DNA from: Nocardioidaceae bacterium
Lineage (GTDB): Bacteria; Actinomycetota; Actinomycetes; Propionibacteriales; Nocardioidaceae
Assembly (NCBI GenBank): GCA_017744365.1
Contig: JAGIBL010000002.1
Coordinates: 620,001-684,000, forward strand
Length of the DNA stretch: 64,000 bases
Direction: 5' to 3'
The notes below the pieces were generated by a model. The model was not told the DNA's origin. It saw only the letters and a program-made list of their open reading frames with translations, and searched no databases. Within the stretch, counting starts at the first letter, position 1; each line of letters opens with the position of its first letter. Below, in pieces: positions 7,361 through 16,333 of this stretch. Position numbers and translations under genes: made by a program.

Positions 7361-8752
7361 CTACCCGACGAAGCTGGTCGGGTCCAGGCCGGCGACCGCG
7401 ACCAGCGCCCGCCCCGGACGCCGTTCGACGTCCTCGAGCCGCTCCTTGCGCGTGATCGCGCGGCGGACCACCTGCCCGCCCAGGAACCGGGCCGGCTCGG
7501 GCGGCAGCGCACCCCGCGGGGTGCGCACCAGCGGGAACGCGCTCCACTGGTCGTCGATGCCGAGCACCCGCGAGGCGAGCACGTGCCCGGCGAGCCGGGA
7601 GGGACCGACGCCGTCGCCGGAGAAGCCGGCCACGTAGTGCACGTTCGGCATCGCCTGCAGGGCGCCGAAGAACGGCATCCCGTCGATGGCGTAGTCGACC
7701 GCGCCCGACCAGGCATGCGTGACCGGGACGTCGCGCAGCTGCGGGAAGGTCCGGTGCAGCCCGGCGCTGACCTGCTCGGCGCGCTCGGAGCGTCCCCAGA
7801 ACCGCGGGTCGATACGGCGCCCGAACCCGACCCGGCCACCGCCCTTGCCGAAGACGACCCGGCCGTCCTTGGTGGTCCGGTAGTAGTGCACCAGCCGCCG
7901 CGAGTCGGAGACCGCGAGCCCGGGGTCCCAGTCGCCGATCAGCCGCGGGCACGGGGCGGTCGCGACCACGTCGCTGCCGAGCACGATCAGGTGCCGGCGG
8001 ATCTCCCGGTGCGCCACCAGGGCGGCGTTCGTGGCGAGCACCACCTGGGCGGCGCGAACGCTGCCGCGCTGGGTGGTCACGACCGTCTCGGTGCCCTGCC
8101 GGTCCAGCGCGGTCATCGGGGTGTTCTCGTGCAGGCGCACTCCGCGCTCGACGGCGATCCGGCGCAGCGCCCGGACCAGCCGGCCCGGGTGCAGTGTCGC
8201 GACGCCGGCCTCGAAGACGCCGCCGAGGTGGGTGCGGCTGCCGGTCATCGCGGCCGCGGCAGCGGCGTCGACGGCCCGGTACGGCGACCGCCCGGCCGCG
8301 GCCCAGCCGTCGACGGTCTCCTCCCAGGAGCCCAGCTGGGCGCTGTTCGTGGCCGCCCACAGCCAGCCCGCGGCGGTGAAGTCCGCCGCGACGCCGTGGG
8401 CCGCCACGAAGTCACCGATCTCGGCGACCGCGTCCTCCGAGGCCTGCGCGACGGCCGCGGCGTCCGAGCCGACCAGCTTAGCCAGCGTGCTCCACTTCGG
8501 CCACCAGGTCATCGCGAAGCCGCCGTTGACACCACTGGCCCCGGCACCGCAGATGCTCGCCTCCACCAGGACGACGTCGGCGGACGGGTCGCGGTCCTTG
8601 ATCGCCAGCGCGGTCCACAGGCCGGTGTAGCCGCCGCCGACGATGCACACGTCCGCGGTCGTCGTACCGGTCAGGGACTCGGCCGCGAGGTCGTCGTCCT
8701 CGTCGAGCGCCTCCTCCATCCACAGCGAGCTGCGCACGGCGGTGTTCTGCAT
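7361..8752 (-). CDS. FAD-dependent oxidoreductase (DAO family, gamma-glutamylputrescine-oxidase-like)
   Basis: A 463-residue flavoenzyme of the D-amino-acid-oxidase superfamily. The ADP-binding motif VCIVGGGYTG is at about 35-44, GASGVNGGF at about 75, and the C-terminal FAD segment YVAGFSGDGVGPSRLAG. The N-terminal SLWMEEA segment and overall size resemble PuuB-type amine oxidases, which oxidise N-alkylated or primary amines to an aldehyde with release of H2O2. It is preceded by GGAGAA and sits 31 bases after the NCS1 permease gene. Together with that permease and the aldehyde dehydrogenase it suggests import of a nitrogen compound, oxidation to an aldehyde, and oxidation of the aldehyde to an acid. 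The substrate is inferred, not seen. Confidence 0.85.
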   Translation of the reverse strand: MQNTAVRSSLWMEEALDEDDDLAAESLTGTTTADVCIVGGGYTGLWTALAIKDRDPSADVVLVEASICGAGASGVNGGFAMTWWPKWSTLAKLVGSDAAAVAQASEDAVAEIGDFVAAHGVAADFTAAGWLWAATNSAQLGSWEETVDGWAAAGRSPYRAVDAAAAAAMTGSRTHLGGVFEAGVATLHPGRLVRALRRIAVERGVRLHENTPMTALDRQGTETVVTTQRGSVRAAQVVLATNAALVAHREIRRHLIVLGSDVVATAPCPRLIGDWDPGLAVSDSRRLVHYYRTTKDGRVVFGKGGGRVGFGRRIDPRFWGRSERAEQVSAGLHRTFPQLRDVPVTHAWSGAVDYAIDGMPFFGALQAMPNVHYVAGFSGDGVGPSRLAGHVLASRVLGIDDQWSAFPLVRTPRGALPPEPARFLGGQVVRRAITRKERLEDVERRPGRALVAVAGLDPTSFVG

Positions 8753-8783
8753 GGGTGTTCTCCGGTTCGTTCTCGTACGTCGG

Positions 8784-10205
8784 TCAGGCGATCGGGACGG
8801 CGACCAGGTCGAGGTCGAGGTCGCGGTCGGCCTCGGCGATCGCGGCACGCTCGCGGACCAGGTCCATCCCCCGGCACAGGAGCGCGTAGGCCACCGCGCC
8901 GACCGGGATGCCGACGAAGAACGCGATGTCGACGCCGTCGAGGGCCTTGGCCAGCGGGCCTTCGTAGAAGGTGAGGTTCATGAACGGGACCATCGCCGCG
9001 AACCCGAGCAGGTAGGCGGTGATGCCGCGCCAGTTCCACAGGCCGTAGATGCCGTCGGCGTTGAAGATCTCCCGGATCGAGTACTGCCCGCGTCGTACGA
9101 GGAAGAAGTCGACCAGGTTGACCGCCGTCCAGGGCGCCATCAGGTAGGCCAGCACCGCGAGCACCGTGTAGAAGCTGCTGTTGAGGAAGTCCGCCGGCAG
9201 GTAGACGGCCCCGAGCGCTCCGGTGACGCCGACGACGAGGATCGTCACCACCCGGATGCCGCGGGTCGGCCGCACCGGGCGCAGGCTGTCGAGCGCGGTG
9301 ATGAGGGTGAGCGAGCCGCCGTAGATGCACATCGCCATCAGGCCGAGAAGGCCGAGCGCGCCGATGACCAGCAGGATGTTGCCGAAGCCGTCGAAGACGT
9401 AGTCGCCGGTCTCGGCCAGGCCCGCCGTGATCGAGTCCTTCGGCAGCACCGCGGTGCAGATCGCGCCGACCACCTCGAAGGACAGCACGCCGAAGAAGAG
9501 GCCGAGCGCGGTGAAGCCCATGATCGCGGTCTTGTCGGTGTCGGCGGGCATGTAGCGCGAGTAGTCGGAGACGAAGAAGGCCCAGGAGAGCTGGTAGGCC
9601 GCCGAGGCCGAGACGACGACCATGAACGGCGCCAGCGAGAACGTCGAGCCCAGCGACATCGTGCCGGCCGGGATGTGGCCGCCGGCGATGAGGCCGACCA
9701 GGTAGACGGCGAGCGCGACGACGAGCGCGAGCGTGACCCAGCGCTGGGCGACGTGCAGCCAGTGGTAGCCGAAGATCGCGAGCACGATGGCGATGACGCC
9801 GACGACGATCGTCCACGGACCGGCGCCGCCCCAGCCGAGCTGCTCGCTGGTGGCGCCGAGGAGGTTGTCGCCGAGCACGACGTAGCCCCAGTAGACGGCG
9901 ATCGCCATCGCCCAGATGAACAGGGCGCCGTACCGGCCGAACTGCGGGCGCGACTGGACCATCTGCGGTAGCCCGAGGTGCGGGCCCTGGGTGGCGTGCG
10001 CGGCCACCGGCACCGTGCCGACGACGGTGCCGGCGACGAGCGCGATCAGCGTCCAGATCAGGTTGAGCCCCAGCGAGATGCCGATGGCACCGGTGGCCAG
10101 GCTGAGGATGTGCGCGCTGCCGCCGAACCAGATGGTCGCCTGGTCGGTGAGCCGGCCGGAGCGCTCCTGCGGCGGGACGTAGTCGATGGAACGGACCTCG
10201 ATCAT
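8784..10205 (-). CDS. NCS1-family permease (purine/cytosine permease type)
   Basis: A 473-residue membrane protein with about 12 hydrophobic helices. It resembles the nucleobase-cation-symport-1 family (cytosine, allantoin, hydantoin, thiamine-type substrates): the N-terminal TDQATIWFGGSAHILSLATG helix 1 segment, GPHLGLPQMVQSRPQFG after helix 2, and FFVSDYSRYMP in the middle. Length is normal. ATG at 10203-10205 with AGGAG upstream; it follows the aldehyde dehydrogenase gene by 14 bases and precedes the FAD oxidoreductase. It probably imports the substrate of this cluster with a cation. Confidence 0.88.
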   Translation of the reverse strand: MIEVRSIDYVPPQERSGRLTDQATIWFGGSAHILSLATGAIGISLGLNLIWTLIALVAGTVVGTVPVAAHATQGPHLGLPQMVQSRPQFGRYGALFIWAMAIAVYWGYVVLGDNLLGATSEQLGWGGAGPWTIVVGVIAIVLAIFGYHWLHVAQRWVTLALVVALAVYLVGLIAGGHIPAGTMSLGSTFSLAPFMVVVSASAAYQLSWAFFVSDYSRYMPADTDKTAIMGFTALGLFFGVLSFEVVGAICTAVLPKDSITAGLAETGDYVFDGFGNILLVIGALGLLGLMAMCIYGGSLTLITALDSLRPVRPTRGIRVVTILVVGVTGALGAVYLPADFLNSSFYTVLAVLAYLMAPWTAVNLVDFFLVRRGQYSIREIFNADGIYGLWNWRGITAYLLGFAAMVPFMNLTFYEGPLAKALDGVDIAFFVGIPVGAVAYALLCRGMDLVRERAAIAEADRDLDLDLVAVPIA

Positions 10206-10219
10206 CACCTGTTCTCCTC

Positions 10220-11695
10220 TCACCAGCCGCCGACGGACTCGCGGCTGACACGCTGACGGTCGCCGAGCTCGAAGAGCAGCAGCTTGGGCTCCATGAAGGC
10301 CTCGAAGAAGCAGTCGCCGAGCTCGCGGCCGACGCCGCTCTTGCCGGCGCCGCCGAAGGGAGCCAGCTGGTCCCAGTAGTTCGAGGTCTCGTTGATGTTG
10401 ACCGCGCCGTGCGGCAGCGCCTCCGCCACCCGCCAGGCGGTGGCCAGGTCGCGGGTCCACAGCGAGGCGACCAGGCCCATGCCCGAGGAGCCGGCGATCT
10501 CGATGGCCTCGTCGGCCGAGGAGATCCGCACCACCGGGATGACCGGGCCGAAGGTCTCGTGCACCATCACGTCGGCCTCGAGCGGCACGCCGGTGAGCAC
10601 GGTCGGCGGGTAGAAGTAGCCCTCCTCGGTGCCGTGCTGCCAGACCTCGGCGCCGAGCTCCTGGGCCTGCGCGACGTGCGCACGGACCCGGGTCAGGGTG
10701 GCGTCGTTGCAGACCGGGCCCATGTCGGTCGCGGGGTCCTGCGGGTCGCCGACCTTGAGCTGCGCGATGGCCGCCTTGAACTTCGCGACGAACTCGTCGT
10801 AGACGTCCTCGTGGACGAGGATCCGCTCGGCCGAGGTGCAGACCTGGCCGGCCAGGTAGAAGGAACCGGTGACCGCACCGGCCACGGCGGCGTCGACGTC
10901 GGCGTCCTCGAGGACGATCTGCGGGCCGTCGCCGCCGAGCTCGAGCAGCAGCTTCTTCAGGCCCGCCTTGGCGGCGATCGCCTTTCCGGTCGCGGTGGAG
11001 CCGGTGAAGAAGATGCCGTCCACGTCGTCGTGCTCAACCAGCGCGGCGCCGATGTCGCCGAGCCCCTGGACCACGTTGACGACGCCCGGTGGGATGCCGG
11101 CCTCCTCGGCGAGGGCGGCCACCATGGCGCACGCGCGCGGGGCGTACTCGGACGGCTTCCACACCACGGTGTTGCCGGCGGCGAGCGCGTGCGCGATCGC
11201 GATCGACGAGATGTCGGTCGGGAAGTTGTACGGCGCGATCACCGCGACCACGCCGATGGGCCGGTGGGTGAGGACCAGCCGCTTGTTGTTCGACTTCTCC
11301 TGCGTCGAGGGGTAGGTCTTGCCGGTGTAGCGCAGGATCTGCTCGGCCGCGCGGCTGAAGGCCGGCGCGGTGTACTCGTAGAGCTCCTCGCGGGTCTCGC
11401 GGATCGTCTTGCCGGTCTCGGTGGTGACCATCCGGGCGATCTCCTCGCCGTGGTCGTGGACCAGCTGCGCCATCCGGCGCAGGATCTCGACCCGCTCGAT
11501 CACCGCGAGGCCGGCCCACTGCGGCTGGGCGGCGCGGGCTGCCCGGACCGCGGCCGCGACGTCGTGGACGTCGCACTTGCTGGCCGTGTGCACGACCTGG
11601 CCGGTGCCGGGCGAGCGCACCTCGAAGGTGCCGGCGGCACCGTCGAGCCACTTGCCGTCGATCAGGACGCCGCCGTCGGCGTGCTCGAATCCCAT
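10220..11695 (-). CDS. Aldehyde dehydrogenase of the NCS1/FAD-oxidase cluster
   Basis: A 491-residue ALDH with FTGSTATGK, general base Glu252 in LELGGDGP and catalytic Cys286 in AGQVCTSAER, then HETFGPVIPV and GGAGKSGVGRE. The Gly-Asp after LELGG, in place of the usual Lys, recalls the GapN/lactaldehyde/phosphonoacetaldehyde dehydrogenase branch. ATG at 11693-11695 with AAGGAG upstream. First gene of a three-gene operon (ALDH, permease, FAD oxidoreductase), divergent from a PucR regulator, so it probably oxidises the aldehyde made by the flavoenzyme. Exact substrate unknown. Confidence 0.92.
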   Translation of the reverse strand: MGFEHADGGVLIDGKWLDGAAGTFEVRSPGTGQVVHTASKCDVHDVAAAVRAARAAQPQWAGLAVIERVEILRRMAQLVHDHGEEIARMVTTETGKTIRETREELYEYTAPAFSRAAEQILRYTGKTYPSTQEKSNNKRLVLTHRPIGVVAVIAPYNFPTDISSIAIAHALAAGNTVVWKPSEYAPRACAMVAALAEEAGIPPGVVNVVQGLGDIGAALVEHDDVDGIFFTGSTATGKAIAAKAGLKKLLLELGGDGPQIVLEDADVDAAVAGAVTGSFYLAGQVCTSAERILVHEDVYDEFVAKFKAAIAQLKVGDPQDPATDMGPVCNDATLTRVRAHVAQAQELGAEVWQHGTEEGYFYPPTVLTGVPLEADVMVHETFGPVIPVVRISSADEAIEIAGSSGMGLVASLWTRDLATAWRVAEALPHGAVNINETSNYWDQLAPFGGAGKSGVGRELGDCFFEAFMEPKLLLFELGDRQRVSRESVGGW

Positions 11696-11787
11696 GGTGT
11701 TCTCCTTGGTTGTGCGGGTCCCGCCATCCTCAGGAGCCGCGGCGGAACCCGACAACGCTGAGTTTCGACAGGATCAGCGCCCCCGTC

Positions 11788-11801
11788 TGTACGGATGTAC
11801 A
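11788..11801. promoter_or_regulatory. Inverted repeat in the ALDH-pucR intergenic region
   Basis: TGTACGGATGTACA has 5-bp arms around a 4-base centre and lies between the divergent operon and its presumed PucR regulator. It is a candidate operator; no binding evidence can be read from sequence. Confidence 0.4.
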
Positions 11802-11819
11802 AGCGCGCACCGGGTGCCG

Positions 11820-13340
11820 ATGATTGACCCTGTGAGCATGCGTCCGACGGTCCGGGAGGTGATCGCGAACCCGACGCTGCGGACGCGCGTGCTCGCCGGG
11901 AGCGCCGGTGTCGAACGCGAGCTCACCTGGGCGCACTCCATCGAGCTGCCCGACCCATGGGAGTGGATGGGCAACGGCGAGCTGCTCATGACCACCGGGC
12001 AGAACTTCCCCGCCGGTGCCGCCGAGCAGGTGCACTTCATACGCCAGCTCAACGGCAACGGGATCGCCGGACTGGCCCTGGCCGAGCGGATGGCCGCGGA
12101 GCTGACCCCCGAGGCCGCGGCGGAGGCCGACGCGCTCGGGTTCCCGGTGCTGGAGACGGCGTACGAGGTGCCGTTCGTGCTCGTCGCCCGCGCGGTCGCC
12201 GAGTCCAGCAGCCGCGACTCCCAGCTCACCAAGATCCTCCGCGTCTACGAGCTCTACCGGCAGTCCTCGGTCCAGGGGCTCTCGGAGGAAGCGATCCTGG
12301 ACCGGCTCGGTACCGAGGTCGGGGCGCGGCTTCGCGTGGTCAGCATCGACACCTGGGACGTGCTCGTCTCCGCCGACGCGGACGCGCCCGCGCTGGAGCC
12401 CGAGGTGGTCGGCCAGTTCCCGTCGAAGAAGCCGCTGCCGGCGGTGACGCGGGTGCGCACCGGCGACGCGGAGTACCTGCTGCTGCCGATCGGCGAGGGC
12501 AAGCAGTTCGCCCTGGTGGCCGAGGTGACCAGCGCGGCCTTCGACCTGGTGGTGCTGCAGCACGTCTCGACGATCGCCTCGGTCCAGGCCGAGAAGCGGG
12601 TCGCCGAAGCGGCCGCGCACCTGCACGAGTCGACCCGGCTCTACACCCAGCTGGTCAACGGCTCGCTCGACCTGGAGTCCGCCCGTGTGCTCATGGGCAG
12701 CCTCGGCCTCCAGCGCGGTCCCTGGTTCACCGCGACCCTGGACACCCCCGAGACCATCGACCTGCTGCGGCTGCAGCAGCGGCTGCTCCGGGCCGGGGTG
12801 CCCACGCTGGTCAACGACGTGCGGCAGCGGACGATGGTGCTGTTCCCGGTGTCCAGGAAGAAGCAGGCGATCCCGATCCTCGAGGCCGCGGCCGGTCCGG
12901 CCGGGCGGATCGGCGTCTCGGACGTGACCCAGCGGCTCAGCGGCATCGCCGACTCGGTCCGGGAGGCGTCCTGGGCCAGCCAGGCCGCGCGCGTCGACGA
13001 TGCCCGGACCGCCTGGTACGGCGTCGACCGCCCGCTGTTCCTGCCCGGGACGGTCACCGAGGCGAAGGCGGTCGTGTCCCGGGTCCTCGGCGTGCTGCTC
13101 GCGTACGACGAGGAGCACGGCACCGAGCTGCTGACCTCGCTGCAGACCTACTTCGACGAGAAACGCTCCTGGCAGGCGGCGAGCCAGAAGCTCTCCATCC
13201 ACCGGCAGACACTGATCTACCGGATGAAGCGGGTCGAGGAGCTGACCGGCCGCCACCTCGACGACCTCGACGACCTGACCGAGCTGCACCTGGCCCTGCG
13301 GACCCGCAGGCTGCTGGACCGGGAGACGCGGCTGGGGTGA
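11820..13340 (+). CDS. PucR-family transcriptional regulator
   Basis: A 506-residue regulator with the PucR N-terminal domain (PTVREVIANPTLRTRVLAG, then ELLMTTG near residue 55), a middle GGDEF-like/sensory part and a C-terminal PucR-type helix-turn-helix (about 450-500: WQAASQKLSIHRQTLIYRMKRVEELTG). The family usually activates nearby catabolic genes for purines, amino acids or polyamines when the substrate is present. The start is uncertain: ATG at 11820, GTG at 11832 and ATG at 11838 (MRPTVREV) are all in frame and none has a clear ribosome site. It is divergent from the ALDH/NCS1/FAD operon, its likely target. Confidence 0.9.
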   Translation: MIDPVSMRPTVREVIANPTLRTRVLAGSAGVERELTWAHSIELPDPWEWMGNGELLMTTGQNFPAGAAEQVHFIRQLNGNGIAGLALAERMAAELTPEAAAEADALGFPVLETAYEVPFVLVARAVAESSSRDSQLTKILRVYELYRQSSVQGLSEEAILDRLGTEVGARLRVVSIDTWDVLVSADADAPALEPEVVGQFPSKKPLPAVTRVRTGDAEYLLLPIGEGKQFALVAEVTSAAFDLVVLQHVSTIASVQAEKRVAEAAAHLHESTRLYTQLVNGSLDLESARVLMGSLGLQRGPWFTATLDTPETIDLLRLQQRLLRAGVPTLVNDVRQRTMVLFPVSRKKQAIPILEAAAGPAGRIGVSDVTQRLSGIADSVREASWASQAARVDDARTAWYGVDRPLFLPGTVTEAKAVVSRVLGVLLAYDEEHGTELLTSLQTYFDEKRSWQAASQKLSIHRQTLIYRMKRVEELTGRHLDDLDDLTELHLALRTRRLLDRETRLG

Positions 13341-13350
13341 GGCCGGAGCC

Positions 13351-14583
13351 CTACGAGCGCATCGCCGTCAACGGGCTGATGGAGGCCGCCTTCAGCGCCG
13401 GGAGCAGCCCTCCCACCAGGCTGGCGAGCACACCGCCCGCCAGCACGACGACGGGGAGGAGCGGCTCGATGATCAGCTCCCAGTCCTGCACCTCGCACCA
13501 GATCGCGGCGCCGGCGAACCCGAGCCCGACACCCAGGACGCCGGCGAGCAGGCCGGCGAGCGCCGACTCGGCGAGCAGCAGGGCGCCGATCTTGCGCCGG
13601 CTCCATCCCATCGCGGAACGAAGCCCGAGCTCCCGGCGTCGCTGGTAGACCGACATGATCAAGGTGTTGGCCGCCGTGAGCATCCCGACCAGCCCGATCA
13701 CGACGGCGAGCGCCATGCCGATCCGGCGTAGGTCGGAGGCGACGTTCGACTTCAGGATCTCGCCGTCCGGCGGCGTGAGATCGCGAAGGCCCGCGTCGCC
13801 CTGGGGGTCGAGCGCCTGCGTCGCATACCCTCCCACCGCCTTCGCCGCGCCCGGGCGGACCTGCGCGACGACCCGCATGTTCTCGCCCGCCCCCGACACG
13901 TGCTCGACCGCCGTCGCGCGCGACACGACGACGGCACCGGAGAGGTAACCGAAGGCCGACGGGGCGGACACGACCCCGGCCACCGAGAGCGGGGTGCCGT
14001 CGACCAGGATCTGCGCGTCCTGGCCCGCACCCGGCGATCCCGTGGCCGGCGCGACACCGAGCCTGGCTGCCAGGCGGTCGCCGATCCACGCGACGGGCGC
14101 GCCACTGGTCGCCGAGATCAGCTCGAGGGGCGCGCCCGACCGTCCCAGGACGCCGGCCGCGGCGAGGCCCCCGACGTCGGCCACGACGACGTTGGAGGTG
14201 ACCGGAGTGTCGGGGATCGACCGGGAGACGCGCGCGGAGTGGTCCCAGATCGACAGCTCTCCGGCCGCGGTGACCGGTTCCAGGGCGACGAGCCGCCGCA
14301 GCTGCTGTGCGGGGAACCCCGCCGGTGGCAGGTCGTCGGCCTGGATGACGACGTGGTCCGATCGCTGCAGGTCGAAGCGCAGGTCGATCCGCGCCTGCTG
14401 CGTGTCCGCCACCACGACACCGGCGGTCGCGCTGGCCACGGCCAGCATGACGCCCGCGATCATCGCGAGCGTGTGCATCGGCCGCTGGATGAGAGCCCGC
14501 GCGGCGTCGGCCGACACGCGCACGACCTCGCCGACGCGCTGGCGCGCGCGGCTGGCGAGGTCGGAGGCCGGCGTGGTCGTCAC
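13351..14583 (-). CDS. ABC transporter permease, MacB/FtsX-like
   Basis: A 410-residue membrane protein with one N-terminal helix (about 38-58), a large extracellular domain (about 60-290) and three C-terminal helices flanking the conserved ELGLRSAMGWSRRKIGALLLAES segment, the layout of MacB/FtsX permeases. GTG at 14581-14583 overlaps the ATPase stop. MacB-type exporters do not pass substrate through a channel but pump periplasmic or surface-bound molecules by mechanotransmission. With the ATPase, the membrane-fusion-like protein and the small secreted protein in the same operon it may export or extract that protein or give resistance to it; this is inference. Confidence 0.88.
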   Translation of the reverse strand: MTTTPASDLASRARQRVGEVVRVSADAARALIQRPMHTLAMIAGVMLAVASATAGVVVADTQQARIDLRFDLQRSDHVVIQADDLPPAGFPAQQLRRLVALEPVTAAGELSIWDHSARVSRSIPDTPVTSNVVVADVGGLAAAGVLGRSGAPLELISATSGAPVAWIGDRLAARLGVAPATGSPGAGQDAQILVDGTPLSVAGVVSAPSAFGYLSGAVVVSRATAVEHVSGAGENMRVVAQVRPGAAKAVGGYATQALDPQGDAGLRDLTPPDGEILKSNVASDLRRIGMALAVVIGLVGMLTAANTLIMSVYQRRRELGLRSAMGWSRRKIGALLLAESALAGLLAGVLGVGLGFAGAAIWCEVQDWELIIEPLLPVVVLAGGVLASLVGGLLPALKAASISPLTAMRS

Positions 14584-15269
14584 GGGCGGATCCCACCGTC
14601 CACGATCGTGACCACCCGGCCGGCGGTCCCCATCGCACGTTCGTCGTGGGTGACGAGGACGAGGGTGGCGCCGAGGGTGCCGACGCCGGCCAGCAGCTCG
14701 AGGATCGCCTGGCCGGTTCGCTGGTCGAGGGCGCTCGTCGGCTCGTCCGCGATGACCAGGCTCGGTGCCTTGACCAGGGCCCGCGCGATGGCGACACGCT
14801 GCTGCTCGCCACCCGACAGGTGGGCGGCCAGCCGTTCGCCGAGGCGGTGCAGCCCGACGCGGCGCAGTGCCTCCATGCTGAGCTCGCGGCGTCCGGCGCG
14901 GTTCAGCGACGGATCCGTCAGTCCCAGCTCCACGTTCGCCCGGGCGGTCCGGTACTCGACGAGATGGGCTTGCTGGAAGACGAACCCGAGCTGGCCGGCC
15001 CGGAACCGCGCCAGCTCCTTGCGGGTCTTGCCGACCATCTCCTGGCCGGCGAACCGGTAGCTGCCCTCGGAAGGGGACTGCAGTGTCCCGATGATGGAGG
15101 CCAGCGTCGTCTTGCCGGCCCCCGACGGGCCGACGATCGCCACGGACTCGCCGGCCACGATCTCCAGGTCGGTGGGCTGCAGGATGCGGGTCCGGACGGG
15201 GTGGGCGATCTCCAGGCCGACACCCGAGAGCTCCACCAGGGCGCCGCTGCCAGGAGTGCTGCCCGTCAT
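14580..15269 (-). CDS. ABC transporter ATP-binding protein (LolD/MacB type)
   Basis: A 229-residue ATPase with Walker A GPSGAGKTT (47-55), Q-loop VFQQAHLVEYRTARANV, signature LSGGEQQRVAIARAL, Walker B LVIADEPTSALD and the switch histidine in THDER. It is the size of LolD/MacB/FtsE-type subunits and should energise the adjacent FtsX-like permease. ATG at 15267-15269 overlaps the stop of the membrane-fusion gene, and its own stop overlaps the permease start, so the three are translationally coupled. Confidence 0.95.
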   Translation of the reverse strand: MTGSTPGSGALVELSGVGLEIAHPVRTRILQPTDLEIVAGESVAIVGPSGAGKTTLASIIGTLQSPSEGSYRFAGQEMVGKTRKELARFRAGQLGFVFQQAHLVEYRTARANVELGLTDPSLNRAGRRELSMEALRRVGLHRLGERLAAHLSGGEQQRVAIARALVKAPSLVIADEPTSALDQRTGQAILELLAGVGTLGATLVLVTHDERAMGTAGRVVTIVDGGIRP

Positions 15270-16333
15270 GAGCCCGCGGAGTCTCGTGCTGCGGGGCCGA
15301 ACAGCCGCAGCGTCGTACCGGGCTCGAGGTCGGTCCCGAGCAGCTCGACCCATCCCTGGGCAGAGGCACCCAGTCGAACCTCCACCTCGCGACTCCGGCG
15401 ACCGTCGAGGACGACGACCGCGGCCGAACCGTCCGCGGCGGTCCTGACCGCGCCGAGGGGGACGGCGAGAACCGGCTCCGCCGTACCGCCGGTCTCGATG
15501 CCGAGCCTGGCCGACTCGCCGGCTGCCTTCGCCGCGGGCGTGACCTCGACCGCGCCGGGCGAGTCCCCGTCCCTGACGTGGACGACGATCCGGGCGACCG
15601 GCGCATCGGCTCCCGCCACCTCGAAGCGCAGCTGCCGCGCGGTCAGGGACGGGTCGGGATCGGCGACGTCGCAGGTGAACGCCCGCGCTTGCGCGGTCAC
15701 GGTCAGGACGGCCTGACCTTGCTTCACCGGATCGCCGACCGCGACCTCGGCCGCACCGACCGTCGCTGCCGGCGGAACCGCGACGAGGTTGCGCCACCTG
15801 ATCGTGGAGGCGTCGAGACCGGTCTTCCGCTGCCACGCCGCGACCGCGTCGAACCCGAGCCGATCGCTCGCCCGTGTGATCCAGCCAGCACGCGTCATCG
15901 CGGTGGTGAGGGCCAGCACGTCGCGACCCTCCGCGCCGGCCTCCAGGTCGCGGTAGAACACGCCACCGGTGACGATCCCGACGAGCGGCTCCCCCGCGAC
16001 GCTCGCGAGGACGGTCCCGGTCTCGACCTTCGAGTGCGGCCCCGCCAGCGAGGTCACCACCGACCGGGTCCCCGGCGGCGCGGCCGGCGCCTCGACCTTG
16101 ACCGAGCGGACGGATCGGTCGCAGTCGTACCACGAGACCTGGTCGAGGACGCGCTTCTCCACCGTGACCGAGGGCGGCGGAAGGTCGGGCGCCTCGCGCC
16201 GTTCTCGAGCCTGGTCGGGTGTCGTGGAGGTCAGCACGAGCACGACGACCCAGATGAGGGACACCCCCACCGCGCCGAGCAGGACCGCGGTGAACCGGCT
16301 CGGCCCCGCGGTCCTCCCTCGGTCAGGGGACAT
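15266..16333 (-). CDS. Membrane-anchored fusion-like protein of an ABC exporter
   Basis: A 355-residue protein with one N-terminal membrane anchor (about 13-35) and an extracellular part. The middle contains a peptidoglycan-binding-like/biotinyl-lipoyl arrangement (AWQRKTGLDASTIRW; VGDPVKQGQAVLTV) and the C-terminus a beta-barrel region (VPLGAVRTAADGSAAVVVLDG), typical of the HlyD/MacA-like subunits that accompany MacB permeases in Gram-positives. Start ATG at 16331-16333 lies inside the end of the lipoprotein gene (11-base overlap). Two cysteines (DCDRS and TCDVAD) may be disulfide-bonded outside the cell. Confidence 0.85.
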   Translation of the reverse strand: MSPDRGRTAGPSRFTAVLLGAVGVSLIWVVVLVLTSTTPDQARERREAPDLPPPSVTVEKRVLDQVSWYDCDRSVRSVKVEAPAAPPGTRSVVTSLAGPHSKVETGTVLASVAGEPLVGIVTGGVFYRDLEAGAEGRDVLALTTAMTRAGWITRASDRLGFDAVAAWQRKTGLDASTIRWRNLVAVPPAATVGAAEVAVGDPVKQGQAVLTVTAQARAFTCDVADPDPSLTARQLRFEVAGADAPVARIVVHVRDGDSPGAVEVTPAAKAAGESARLGIETGGTAEPVLAVPLGAVRTAADGSAAVVVLDGRRSREVEVRLGASAQGWVELLGTDLEPGTTLRLFGPAARDSAGS

